Assembly: GCA_016218095.1 (NCBI GenBank)
Contig: JACREV010000270.1
Location: 1-22,416 of the forward strand
DNA: 22,416 bases
Reading direction: 5' to 3'
Source of the DNA: Deltaproteobacteria bacterium
GTDB taxonomy: Bacteria > Desulfobacterota > GWC2-55-46
A model generated the notes under the pieces. That model worked only from the letters and a program-made list of their open reading frames with translations, had not been told where the DNA came from and did not search any database. Position numbers and translations under genes: made by a program. Positions 6,819 to 13,300 of the stretch are shown one piece after another; the stretch's first letter is position 1; the number at the start of each line of letters is the position of its first letter.

Positions 6819-7553
6819 CTAATAAGCGTAGAGGTTGCCGTACGGGCGTAACGACACCGGGATGAGCTTCTTGAACCCCTTTTTCATTATCTCGTCGAGG
6901 GATAGCCCCATGTCCTTGCAGTACTCGGCAAGGGAGTCCTTCAGGACCTTCATGTCCTCGTCGTCAAGGTCCAGTATGCCGACCTCGGCCCCGCAGTTCT
7001 CCTTTTCGACCTCGCCCCTCACGTATATGACCCCGCCGTGCATGCCGGTGCCGAGGTAGTCCCCGACTATCGGACGCCCGTCATCGTTCAGGCCGAGGAG
7101 TATGAGCACGCCGCCTGCCATGTACTCGCCGAAGAAGTCCCCAGCCGTGCCTCCGACGATGATCGTCGGGGCCTGCTTCTTTACGCCCTTCATGTGTATG
7201 CCGACCCTGTAGCCGACGTCTCCAAATATGTGCAGCTTGCCGCCCCTCATGCCGTAGCCGAGGACGTCCCCGGCGTTGCCGTGGATGACTACCTTGCCGG
7301 TGTTCATGGTGTTACTGATATTGTCCTGCGCGTTCGCCTTTATGATGAGCGTGGGGCCGTCCATGAAGGCCGCGAGGTCGTTGCCCGGCACGCCCTCTAT
7401 AGTAATGGTCGATTTCCCGCGGAGCCCGTCGCCCATGTAGTACTGGCCGTTGACGTTCTTGACGGTTATGTCCTTCTCGCCTTTATCGACCGCGTCCCTT
7501 ATCTTCTGGTTTAAGTCGCGGTAGTACATCCCGCTTGCGTTGATCTCTAACAT
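6819..7553 (-). CDS. glutamate synthase GXGXG-domain subunit (archaeal-type GltB3)
   Basis: This 244-residue protein corresponds to the C-terminal beta-helix (GXGXG) domain of the glutamate synthase large subunit, here as a separate polypeptide. Repeated glycine motifs are visible, including GYGMRGGKLHIFGDVGYRVG and GDFFGEYMAGGVLILLG. In the fused enzyme this domain is structural and packs between the amidotransferase and FMN domains. The ATG is preceded by AGGAGA at good spacing. It lies 70 bases after the FMN subunit gene and is the last gene of the operon. Its TAG stop abuts palindromic repeat copy 1. The domain also occurs in formylmethanofuran dehydrogenase subunit C, but the neighbours decide for glutamate synthase. 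Confidence 0.92.
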   Translation of the reverse strand: MLEINASGMYYRDLNQKIRDAVDKGEKDITVKNVNGQYYMGDGLRGKSTITIEGVPGNDLAAFMDGPTLIIKANAQDNISNTMNTGKVVIHGNAGDVLGYGMRGGKLHIFGDVGYRVGIHMKGVKKQAPTIIVGGTAGDFFGEYMAGGVLILLGLNDDGRPIVGDYLGTGMHGGVIYVRGEVEKENCGAEVGILDLDDEDMKVLKDSLAEYCKDMGLSLDEIMKKGFKKLIPVSLRPYGNLYAY

Positions 7554-7623
7554 GTCGTCTCCTGAACGCTATCTGAAAAATATTCTACTATGCAAAAGCC
7601 TGGTGCGGCGACGAATCGGGCCG

Positions 7624-9132
7624 TTACCGCCCCGCCGGCTTTACTCCGAGTATATCGAGTATCTGGGTGTCGAGCCCGACGCCGCGGAGCCTCTCTCTGT
7701 TGCCTCTGAGCGATTCAACCGCGTTGATGCCGAGCGCGCCGAGTATTTCTTTCAATTCGTGCTCCCACGCGTGTATGAGGTTTATGAGCCTCTCCGCGTA
7801 GACCTCGGGGTCGAGGCGCGCCGTCAGCTCCGGCCTCTGCGTCGTGATGCCCCAGGAGCAGTTGCCGGTGTAGCACTTGCCGCAGGTGGTGCAACCCATG
7901 GTTATAAGGGCGGCTGTGGCTATGGCCACGGCGTCGGCGCCAAGGGCTATCGCCTTTGCCGCGTCAGCGCTCGACCTTATGCCACCGGCCGCGATTATCG
8001 AGGCCTCGTTCCTGATGCCTTCCTGGCGGAGCCTGTCGTCGACCGCCGCTATGGCGTGCTCTATCGGGATGCCTAGGTGGTCCCTGATGATGGACGGGGC
8101 CGCGCCGGTGCCTCCCCTGAATCCGTCGAGGTAGACGATGTCCGCGCCCGCGCGGACGATGCCGGAGGCTATAGCCGCGACGTTATGGACGGCCGCGATC
8201 TTTACGGAGACCGGCTTGTAGTTGGTCGCCTCTTTTATCGCGTAGATGAGCTGTCTTAGGTCTTCTATCGAGTATATGTCGTGCTGCGGCGCGGGAGATA
8301 TCGCGTCCGTGCCGACGGGTATCATGCGGGCGCGCGCGACTTCGAGCGGTATCTTTTCGCCGGGCAGGTGCCCGCCTATGCCGGGTTTCGCGCCCTGGCC
8401 TATCTTTATCTCGACCGCGACACCGGCGTTAAGGTAATCGGGGTTTACGCCAAAACGGCCCGAGGCGACCTGGACGATGATGTTGTCCTTGTACGGGAAG
8501 AGGTCTTCATGGAGCCCGCCCTCGCCGGTGTTCATGAGTATGCCGCACTCCTTTGCGGCCATGGCGAGGACCTTCTGGGCGTTAAGGCTTATGGAGCCGA
8601 AGGACATCGGAGAGAATATTATCGGGAGCGATAGCTTAAGCTGGGGCGGCATCTTGGTCTTTAGTTTAAGCTTGCCGTCCTTGCCTTTTTCCAACTCAAC
8701 GCTCGAAGGCTTCTTGCCGAGGTAGGTACGAAGCTCCATCGGCTCACGAAGCGGGTCGATAGAAGGGTTCGTCACCTGGCACGCGTCGATAAGAAGGTTG
8801 TCAAAGAGTATGGTATAGGGCAGGTCGCTCCCCATGCCGGTAAGCGGGATGCCGCCTGTCTCTGCCTGCCTCTTTATGTTCCTCAGATGGTTGTATCCCC
8901 AGTAGGCGTTCTGCTTGAACCTCGTGGGGTTGTCCTTTATCTCTATAGCCTCTTCCGGGCAGTAGTGATAACAGCGAAGGCATTTGACGCACTTCGAGGT
9001 GTTTATGAGGATCTTGTCCCCGCCCCAGGAATACACTCCCCAGCCGCAGTTCTGGATGCACCTCTTGCACCGGATGCACTTTTCGCGGTCGATGGTCGCC
9101 AGGTACTCGGGCGGCGCTAAACTCTTGAACAT
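7624..9132 (-). CDS. glutamate synthase FMN subunit with N-terminal ferredoxin domain (archaeal-type GltB2)
   Basis: This 502-residue protein forms glutamate from 2-oxoglutarate and channelled ammonia. An N-terminal 2[4Fe-4S] ferredoxin domain has Cys19, 22, 25, 29 and Cys48, 51, 54, 58. The FMN-binding barrel follows, with GQGAKPGIGGHLPG at 246-259, SVKIAA around Lys311 and DGFRGGTGAAP at 336-346. The 3Fe-4S cysteines are 414, 417, 420 and 425 (CTTCGKCYTGNC). This is the split archaeal-type arrangement, also found in anaerobic bacteria. GGAGGA precedes the ATG. The amidotransferase gene is upstream, with repeat copy 2 in the gap. No NADPH-binding small subunit (GltD) is seen in the window, so the electron donor is probably ferredoxin or the adjacent Hdr-like proteins. 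Confidence 0.95.
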   Translation of the reverse strand: MFKSLAPPEYLATIDREKCIRCKRCIQNCGWGVYSWGGDKILINTSKCVKCLRCYHYCPEEAIEIKDNPTRFKQNAYWGYNHLRNIKRQAETGGIPLTGMGSDLPYTILFDNLLIDACQVTNPSIDPLREPMELRTYLGKKPSSVELEKGKDGKLKLKTKMPPQLKLSLPIIFSPMSFGSISLNAQKVLAMAAKECGILMNTGEGGLHEDLFPYKDNIIVQVASGRFGVNPDYLNAGVAVEIKIGQGAKPGIGGHLPGEKIPLEVARARMIPVGTDAISPAPQHDIYSIEDLRQLIYAIKEATNYKPVSVKIAAVHNVAAIASGIVRAGADIVYLDGFRGGTGAAPSIIRDHLGIPIEHAIAAVDDRLRQEGIRNEASIIAAGGIRSSADAAKAIALGADAVAIATAALITMGCTTCGKCYTGNCSWGITTQRPELTARLDPEVYAERLINLIHAWEHELKEILGALGINAVESLRGNRERLRGVGLDTQILDILGVKPAGR

Positions 9133-9186
9133 CTGTTCCTCCGAAAGTTACTCTTGTATAAAACAGGATTGCTGAACACTCTAATT

Positions 9187-9408
9187 CAGGCTGCTCAAAA
9201 AGCTCCAGATGCGAGGCGTCGAGGAGCGAGAAGCGAGGCGTACTCTTTTTGTACGCCGCAGCTACGAGCGACGAAGACAACAAAGCAGGTGGACTTTTGT
9301 AAGAACCATCGTTATGACGATGGTTCTTATTGGCAAAGAACTAAAAAAGTTTTTTTATAGCTCGCCTCAGCGCTTCGCGCTTGCGGCGAGCACCCAAACA
9401 GCAGCCTG
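9187..9408 (+). repeat. palindromic repeat, copy 2, split by an insert
   Basis: The left 112 bases (9187-9298) match copy 1 almost exactly. The right arm breaks after GGACTTTT, and the terminal GCAGCCTG resumes at 9401-9408. About 100 unrelated bases lie between. The whole element fills most of the 284-base gap between the amidotransferase and FMN subunit genes. Its right end is eight bases from the amidotransferase stop. Confidence 0.8.
9299..9398 (+). repeat. two-hairpin insert inside repeat copy 2
   Basis: A perfect 13-bp stem (TAAGAACCATCGT 9300-9312 with ACGATGGTTCTTA 9317-9329) is followed by an A/T run. A second hairpin then pairs GCTCGCC (9360-9366) with GGCGAGC (9385-9391) and has an inner AGCGC/GCGCT stem. 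There is no coding potential. It may be a second small palindromic element, or a terminator-like module acquired by the repeat. Boundaries are estimated by comparison with copy 1. Confidence 0.6.
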
Positions 9409-9416
9409 CCGTGATG

Positions 9417-10493
9417 TCAGTCTTCGAGGTTCACGATGACCGGGTCTCCGGCCCTCGGGGCCCAGACCTTGTCCGGCGCGGGGCAGATCGCCCTTATGGC
9501 GGACTCCTCGCTCGCCATGTAGGTGACGTCGTCCTTCAGGGCCGCGACAAGCGGGCGGAGCTTAATGCGGTCGTTTATGCCGACGAGCCCCTTCGAGTGG
9601 CCGAATAATATCGAGAACGGGCCGTTTAAAAGGGCGCTCCCGTACGTCTGGCGGAGGGCCGTCAACGCCTCCCTCTCGCCGTCCGGAAGCGCGTCTATCT
9701 TCTTCCAGAATGGCGCGGCGAGCGCGAGGCAAGCCGAAGGGATGTCGAGCCCCTGCCTCCTTATGAGGAGGTCCAGCATATAGGCCGCGACCTCGGTGTC
9801 GGTTAAAAGTGTGAGCTTGTAGCCGAACATCTCGAGGTATCTCTTGTTTATGCCGTACGACGATATCTCGCCGTTATGGACTATCGACCAGTCGAGTAGC
9901 GTAAACGGGTGCGCGCCGCCCCACCAGCCGGGGGTGTTCGTCGGGAAGCGCGTGTGCGCGGTCCATGTCCAGCCCTCGTACTCCTCGATCCTGAAGAACT
10001 CGGCTATGTCTGAGGGGTTTCCGACACCCTTGAACGCGCCCATGTTCTTGCCCGACGAGAATATGTATGCGCCCTCTATTTCGGAATTGACCTTCATGAC
10101 GGTGTTGACCACGAAGTCCTCTTCCTGTATCTCGCCGACCATCTTGTCCTTCAAGGGCTTTACGAAATATCTGACGAGAAGAGGGGCTATGGGTATCGCC
10201 TTCACGGGAGAGGTCGGTATCTCCTCTATCTTCTCGATATGGTAGTTGTTCTTCAAGTACTCTTCGAGCGTCCACCTTACCGAGGGCTCGTCGAACATGA
10301 TATGGAAGGCGTAGAAGTCCTTGAACCCCGGGTATATGCCGTAAGCGGCGTACCCTGCGCCAAGACCGTTGCCCCTGTCGGTCATGAGGCAGAGAGATTT
10401 CACGATGTCTGCGCCGCTTATCCTCCTCCTCTTCCTGCTTATGAGGCCGGTCAGTCCGCAGCCGGATATGTCCTTCTGATAGTCATGGTTCAC
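9417..10493 (-). CDS. glutamate synthase glutamine amidotransferase subunit (archaeal-type GltB1)
   Basis: This 358-residue class II (Ntn-type) glutamine amidotransferase releases ammonia from glutamine for the synthase subunit. The nucleophile is Cys12 in SGCGLTGLI. Other expected elements are TAHTRFPTNTPGWWGGAHPF, the NGEISSYG motif and LTDTEVAAYML. The start is GTG with GGTGA six bases upstream, and no start codon lies just before the cysteine. Eleven residues therefore precede it and must be removed, as the propeptide is in classical GltB. It lies 28 bases after the hdrC-like gene, consistent with one operon. Confidence 0.92.
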   Translation of the reverse strand: MNHDYQKDISGCGLTGLISRKRRRISGADIVKSLCLMTDRGNGLGAGYAAYGIYPGFKDFYAFHIMFDEPSVRWTLEEYLKNNYHIEKIEEIPTSPVKAIPIAPLLVRYFVKPLKDKMVGEIQEEDFVVNTVMKVNSEIEGAYIFSSGKNMGAFKGVGNPSDIAEFFRIEEYEGWTWTAHTRFPTNTPGWWGGAHPFTLLDWSIVHNGEISSYGINKRYLEMFGYKLTLLTDTEVAAYMLDLLIRRQGLDIPSACLALAAPFWKKIDALPDGEREALTALRQTYGSALLNGPFSILFGHSKGLVGINDRIKLRPLVAALKDDVTYMASEESAIRAICPAPDKVWAPRAGDPVIVNLED

Positions 10494-10521
10494 GGTTCGT
10501 CACCCTTTATGGAATGTGAAT

Positions 10522-10992
10522 TTATTCGGAACCCTTGCCTTCGGGGTTTTCCTGCTTTTCCCTCGCGGCCTTCAAGAGCGCGAAGAGCTTCTTGAACTCC
10601 TCTGCCCCGGAGGCCTTCGGCTCCGGGAGCCCGAGCTTTTTACGGGCCGGCAGGGCCGGTTCCCCGAGCCTGCTCGTTTTCACGAACATCTCCCAGCCCC
10701 TCTTTACCTGCGTCGGGTGGATGCCCTTCTTGGCGGCTATTGTGCGCAGAGCCGTCATCGCGTTTTCGAACCCGTAGTGCTGATAACAGATCTCGAGGCA
10801 GTGGTGGCACTCGAGACACTGCCAGATGTGGCGGGAGGAGAGCCACTTGTCGTGGTTGCCGTCGAGTATGTCCTGTATGACCGCCCTCGGGTCATAGCCC
10901 GGTATGTGCATGCACGACGGGCAGATGGAGAAGCACGCCCCGCACTTGGAGCACTGCTCAAGGAGCTTGAAATTCAATGTGGCTTCGAGCAC
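10522..10992 (-). CDS. HdrC-like iron-sulfur protein
   Basis: The 156-residue protein has two [4Fe-4S] motifs of heterodisulfide reductase subunit C type: Cys14, 17, 20, 24 (CSKCGACFSICP) and Cys59, 62, 65, 69 (CLECHHCLEICY). No membrane helix is seen, and a charged Lys/Glu tail ends the protein. The start chosen is GTG at 10992, preceded by AAAGGAG at a spacing of six. An in-frame TTG at 11037 lacks a ribosome site and lies just beyond a GCAGGCC/GGCCTGC hairpin. It follows the hdrB-like gene and precedes the glutamate synthase genes. HdrC-like proteins pass electrons to HdrB-like partners. The real substrate is unknown. Confidence 0.88.
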   Translation of the reverse strand: MLEATLNFKLLEQCSKCGACFSICPSCMHIPGYDPRAVIQDILDGNHDKWLSSRHIWQCLECHHCLEICYQHYGFENAMTALRTIAAKKGIHPTQVKRGWEMFVKTSRLGEPALPARKKLGLPEPKASGAEEFKKLFALLKAAREKQENPEGKGSE

Positions 10993-11054
10993 GAAAGACT
11001 CCTTTGTTTCAAAGCAGGCCTTCAGGCCTGCGGACAAGGTCGGTTCAGCGATTC

Positions 11055-11143
11055 AATCCCCCTCTTTATTAAAGAGGGGCGAGGGGAGATTATCCGAAAA
11101 ATCCATTTCCATAATCCCCCTCCATCACTTTAGAAAAGGGGGA
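11055..11143 (+). repeat. REP-like pair of palindromes between hdrB-like and hdrC-like genes
   Basis: The 10-base string AATCCCCCTC occurs twice (11055-11064 and 11113-11122), each time leading into an inverted repeat. The first is a near-perfect palindrome, CCCCTCTTTA (11059-11068) with TAAAGAGGGG (11070-11079). The second pairs TCCCCC (11115-11120) with GGGGGA (11138-11143). No T tract follows. It resembles intergenic REP elements and may stabilise or separate the hdrB and hdrC messages. Confidence 0.6.
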
Positions 11144-11151
11144 AAACACTA

Positions 11152-12096
11152 TCAGAGATCCACGGGGGCGTTAAGGCCGTCCTCGATGGCGTCTTCCCTT
11201 GGCGGCCTTGTGGAGAGCGCCTCCCACTTCTTGACAAACGGCGTGCAATCGACCCTGTGCAGGTCCATGCCGAGCTCTTCCGGCTTATACCCCATGGCGA
11301 GGCCCAGAAGCTCGGTAAAGTATATGACCGGGATCCCGAACTTCTCGCCTTCCTTCTCCATCAGGAACTGGTTGTTGTCGAACTGGAGGAAGCACGACGG
11401 ACAGCAGAGGACCATCGCGTCGCAGCCGAGCGACTTAAGTTCTTTGAGCTTTATCCTCGCGAAGTGGAGCGCGCGGTCGTGCTCGTCGATCCTGTCGAGC
11501 CCCTGTCCGCAGCACATCATCTTTGTCATGAACTGGAGCGACTGCGCGCCGAGCGCGGAGATAAGCGTGTCGAACTTCTTCGGCTCCAGAGGGTCGTCGT
11601 TGCGGAGCGCGTGCGAGGGCCTTATCATGTGGCACCCGTAATGGATGCCTATCCTCATGCCGGAAAAGTCCTTTTTTATCTTCTGCTTTATGGCGTGGAC
11701 GCCGACGGTGTCGTGGAAGAACGGGACGAGGTGCTGGAGCTTGGAGGTCCCCTTGAACTCCCTGCCGACCTCTTTTAAAAGCTTATTGACCTCGGCCTTC
11801 TCCCTCGGGTTCGCCTTGAGCTCGCCCTTGACCGTCGCGAGGTTTGAAACGCACCCGGTGCAGGGGCTGACGAGGTCGTAGTCGAGCTCGTCGACGAGCG
11901 CGACGTTCCTCGCCGCGGTCACGACGAAGGCGCCGTGGTCAATGTTGTTTACGAGGGATTTCTCGGGACAGCAGGTAAACCCGTCTATGTCCCTGTAGGG
12001 GAGTTTGAAGCTCTCCAGCACAATCCTGGTCGATTTCTCAATAAATGGAAAACGGGTCTGTATGGTGCAACCCCAGAATACGGCGAACTCTTTCAT
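11152..12096 (-). CDS. HdrB-like protein (CCG-domain)
   Basis: The 314-residue protein has two cysteine-rich CCG domains, as in heterodisulfide reductase subunit B. The first set is Cys10, Cys42-Cys43, Cys79 and Cys82. The second is Cys155, Cys195-Cys196, Cys232 and Cys235. In HdrB these bind noncubane [4Fe-4S] clusters that split disulfides. The start chosen is ATG at 12096, ten bases after AAGGA. GTG at 12105 is only one base from it. It is the first gene of the hdrBC-glutamate synthase operon. Related folds occur in succinate:quinone reductase SdhE/C and glycolate oxidase GlcF, so the exact reaction is open. Confidence 0.9.
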   Translation of the reverse strand: MKEFAVFWGCTIQTRFPFIEKSTRIVLESFKLPYRDIDGFTCCPEKSLVNNIDHGAFVVTAARNVALVDELDYDLVSPCTGCVSNLATVKGELKANPREKAEVNKLLKEVGREFKGTSKLQHLVPFFHDTVGVHAIKQKIKKDFSGMRIGIHYGCHMIRPSHALRNDDPLEPKKFDTLISALGAQSLQFMTKMMCCGQGLDRIDEHDRALHFARIKLKELKSLGCDAMVLCCPSCFLQFDNNQFLMEKEGEKFGIPVIYFTELLGLAMGYKPEELGMDLHRVDCTPFVKKWEALSTRPPREDAIEDGLNAPVDL

Positions 12097-12149
12097 CTCG
12101 AGCACTTCCTTACGATAACTATCGCATGCGGTCCGATATAGGCCAAAGG

Positions 12150-12178
12150 GAAAAAATCCCCGGATTTAAGGCCCGGGG
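12150..12178 (-). terminator. terminator or attenuator after the ferredoxin gene
   Basis: The minus strand pairs CCCCGG with CCGGGG (12173-12178 and 12158-12163) and is then followed by ATTTTTTCCC. It lies about 120 bases after the ferredoxin stop and 55 bases before the hdrB-like start. It could end the ferredoxin message or attenuate read-through into the hdrBC operon. Confidence 0.65.
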
Positions 12179-12206
12179 TTCTCGTTCAACGGTTCTGTTT
12201 TTTTAT

Positions 12207-12245
12207 GGTCCCGGACTCGCCTCTTTTGAAGGCGGGGCCGGGACC
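12207..12245 (-). other. long GC-rich hairpin after the ferredoxin gene
   Basis: An 8-bp stem, GGTCCCGG (12207-12214) with CCGGGACC (12238-12245), encloses a 5-bp stem, CGCCT (12218-12222) with AGGCG (12230-12234). On the minus strand a run of A, not T, follows, so it is not a standard terminator. It may protect the 3' end of the ferredoxin message. Confidence 0.55.
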
Positions 12246-12295
12246 ACTTTTGCATCATTAATAAAATCGACCTGTAAAACCGTGTAAAACCGGCG

Positions 12296-12484
12296 TTAGG
12301 CAGGCACGCAACAATCGACCGGGCAGACCTCGGCGCACTTCGGCGAATCGAAATGACCTTTGCATTCGACGCACAGGTTCGGGTCGATCACATAGATATC
12401 ACCCTCAGAGATGGCATTTACAGGGCACTCCGGAAGACATACGCCGCAGGCTACGCAATCCTCGGTAATCTTAAGAGACAAACA
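12296..12484 (-). CDS. 2[4Fe-4S] ferredoxin
   Basis: This small cytoplasmic electron carrier has about 62 residues. Cluster motifs are CVACGVCLPECPVNAI and CVECKGHFDSPKCAEVCP. The second has the longer cysteine spacing of Chromatium/Allochromatium-type ferredoxins. The start preferred is TTG at 12484, which gives MSLKITEDC, a common N-terminus in this family. An in-frame GTG at 12493 would add three residues. It has its own promoter at 12538-12565, and tandem hairpins separate it from the hdrBC-glutamate synthase operon. It is a natural candidate donor for that operon. Confidence 0.92.
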   Translation of the reverse strand, partial: CLSLKITEDCVACGVCLPECPVNAISEGDIYVIDPNLCVECKGHFDSPKCAEVCPVDCCVPA

Positions 12485-12537
12485 AATCACCACCCTTCCG
12501 TTTTTTTGATTATTTCAAAGCGGGTACGACTATTCCT

Positions 12538-12565
12538 ATTGTATACAGTATACTAACTCACTCAA
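12538..12565 (-). promoter_or_regulatory. ferredoxin promoter
   Basis: The minus strand has TTGAGT (12560-12565), a 16-base spacer and TACAAT (12538-12543, 5/6). The spacer and -10 overlap the palindrome GTATACTGTATAC, a possible operator. It lies about 50 bases before the ferredoxin start. Confidence 0.5.
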
Positions 12566-12590
12566 AAACAAAAGACAAGATTTTTTTTGA

Positions 12591-12617
12591 TCTCCCGGTC
12601 ATTTTACGGTCGGGAGA
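12591..12617 (-). other. hairpin between methyltransferase and ferredoxin genes
   Basis: A 7-bp stem pairs TCTCCCG (12591-12597) with CGGGAGA (12611-12617). On the minus strand TC and eight A residues follow, so it is not a textbook terminator. Even so, it is the only candidate for ending the aldehyde dehydrogenase-methyltransferase transcript. Confidence 0.35.
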
Positions 12618-12681
12618 AAAGGGAAGTATCCGGACATACAGCCCAAGTGCGCGTAAATAAAAGGGTTTTAGGACGCCCGCC

Positions 12682-13299
12682 CTATTTCCTCCTGAAGACC
12701 GAAAAAAGCGCCCTGGGGGGCGCCTCGAGCGTCCCCTGGTAGACGGTATCCTTTATGGAGACGACCCTGAAGGCCGGCCCGAAGGCCTCTTTCAACGCCT
12801 TTCTCGTGAACCTGTAGGGGCCGCCCTGCATCTTTGTCTCCCTGTAGCTGAAGCACTTCAAAAAAAAGTACCCGCCCTCATTCAATAGCCCCGCAACCGC
12901 TTCCCTGTAGACCGCCCTCTTTTCCGGCGGGAGCACATGGAAACAGCCCCGGTCGAAGATGATGTCGAAAGAGCCTGAGAGCCTTGTGGCGAGGATGTCG
13001 TCAGCGCGAAAGTCTATCTCCAATCCCTTCTCCTTCGCCGCCTTCTTCGCCTTTCTGATCGCAGTTTTTGACAAGTCCGTCGCAGTCACCTCGAAGCCCA
13101 TCTCGGAGAGCCTGAACGCCTGCGTTCCAGGGCCCGTTCCTATGTCGAGAGCGCGGCCTCCCCTCATATCCAGCGCCTCCAACGCATCCGCTAGGTCCTC
13201 ATCCAGCTCGGGGTTGAACCACGGCATCTTCTCGACAGGCCCTGCCTTATATAGCTTCTCCCAGTCCGGGAACTCTCGCTTTTCATTTTTATCGCTCAT
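12682..13299 (-). CDS. SAM-dependent class I methyltransferase
   Basis: The 205-residue Rossmann-fold protein has the SAM-binding motif I, ALDIGTGPGT, at about residues 50-59. An acidic residue follows in TATDLSKTAI, and motif IV-like IIFDRGCFHVLP comes later. The GCFH motif, short length and overall pattern are like the TehB/thiopurine S-methyltransferase group, whose members methylate tellurite, thiols or other small nucleophiles. The substrate cannot be named. Its ATG lies one base after the stop of the aldehyde dehydrogenase gene, which indicates translational coupling. Confidence 0.88.
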   Translation of the reverse strand: MSDKNEKREFPDWEKLYKAGPVEKMPWFNPELDEDLADALEALDMRGGRALDIGTGPGTQAFRLSEMGFEVTATDLSKTAIRKAKKAAKEKGLEIDFRADDILATRLSGSFDIIFDRGCFHVLPPEKRAVYREAVAGLLNEGGYFFLKCFSYRETKMQGGPYRFTRKALKEAFGPAFRVVSIKDTVYQGTLEAPPRALFSVFRRK

Positions 13300-13300
13300 A

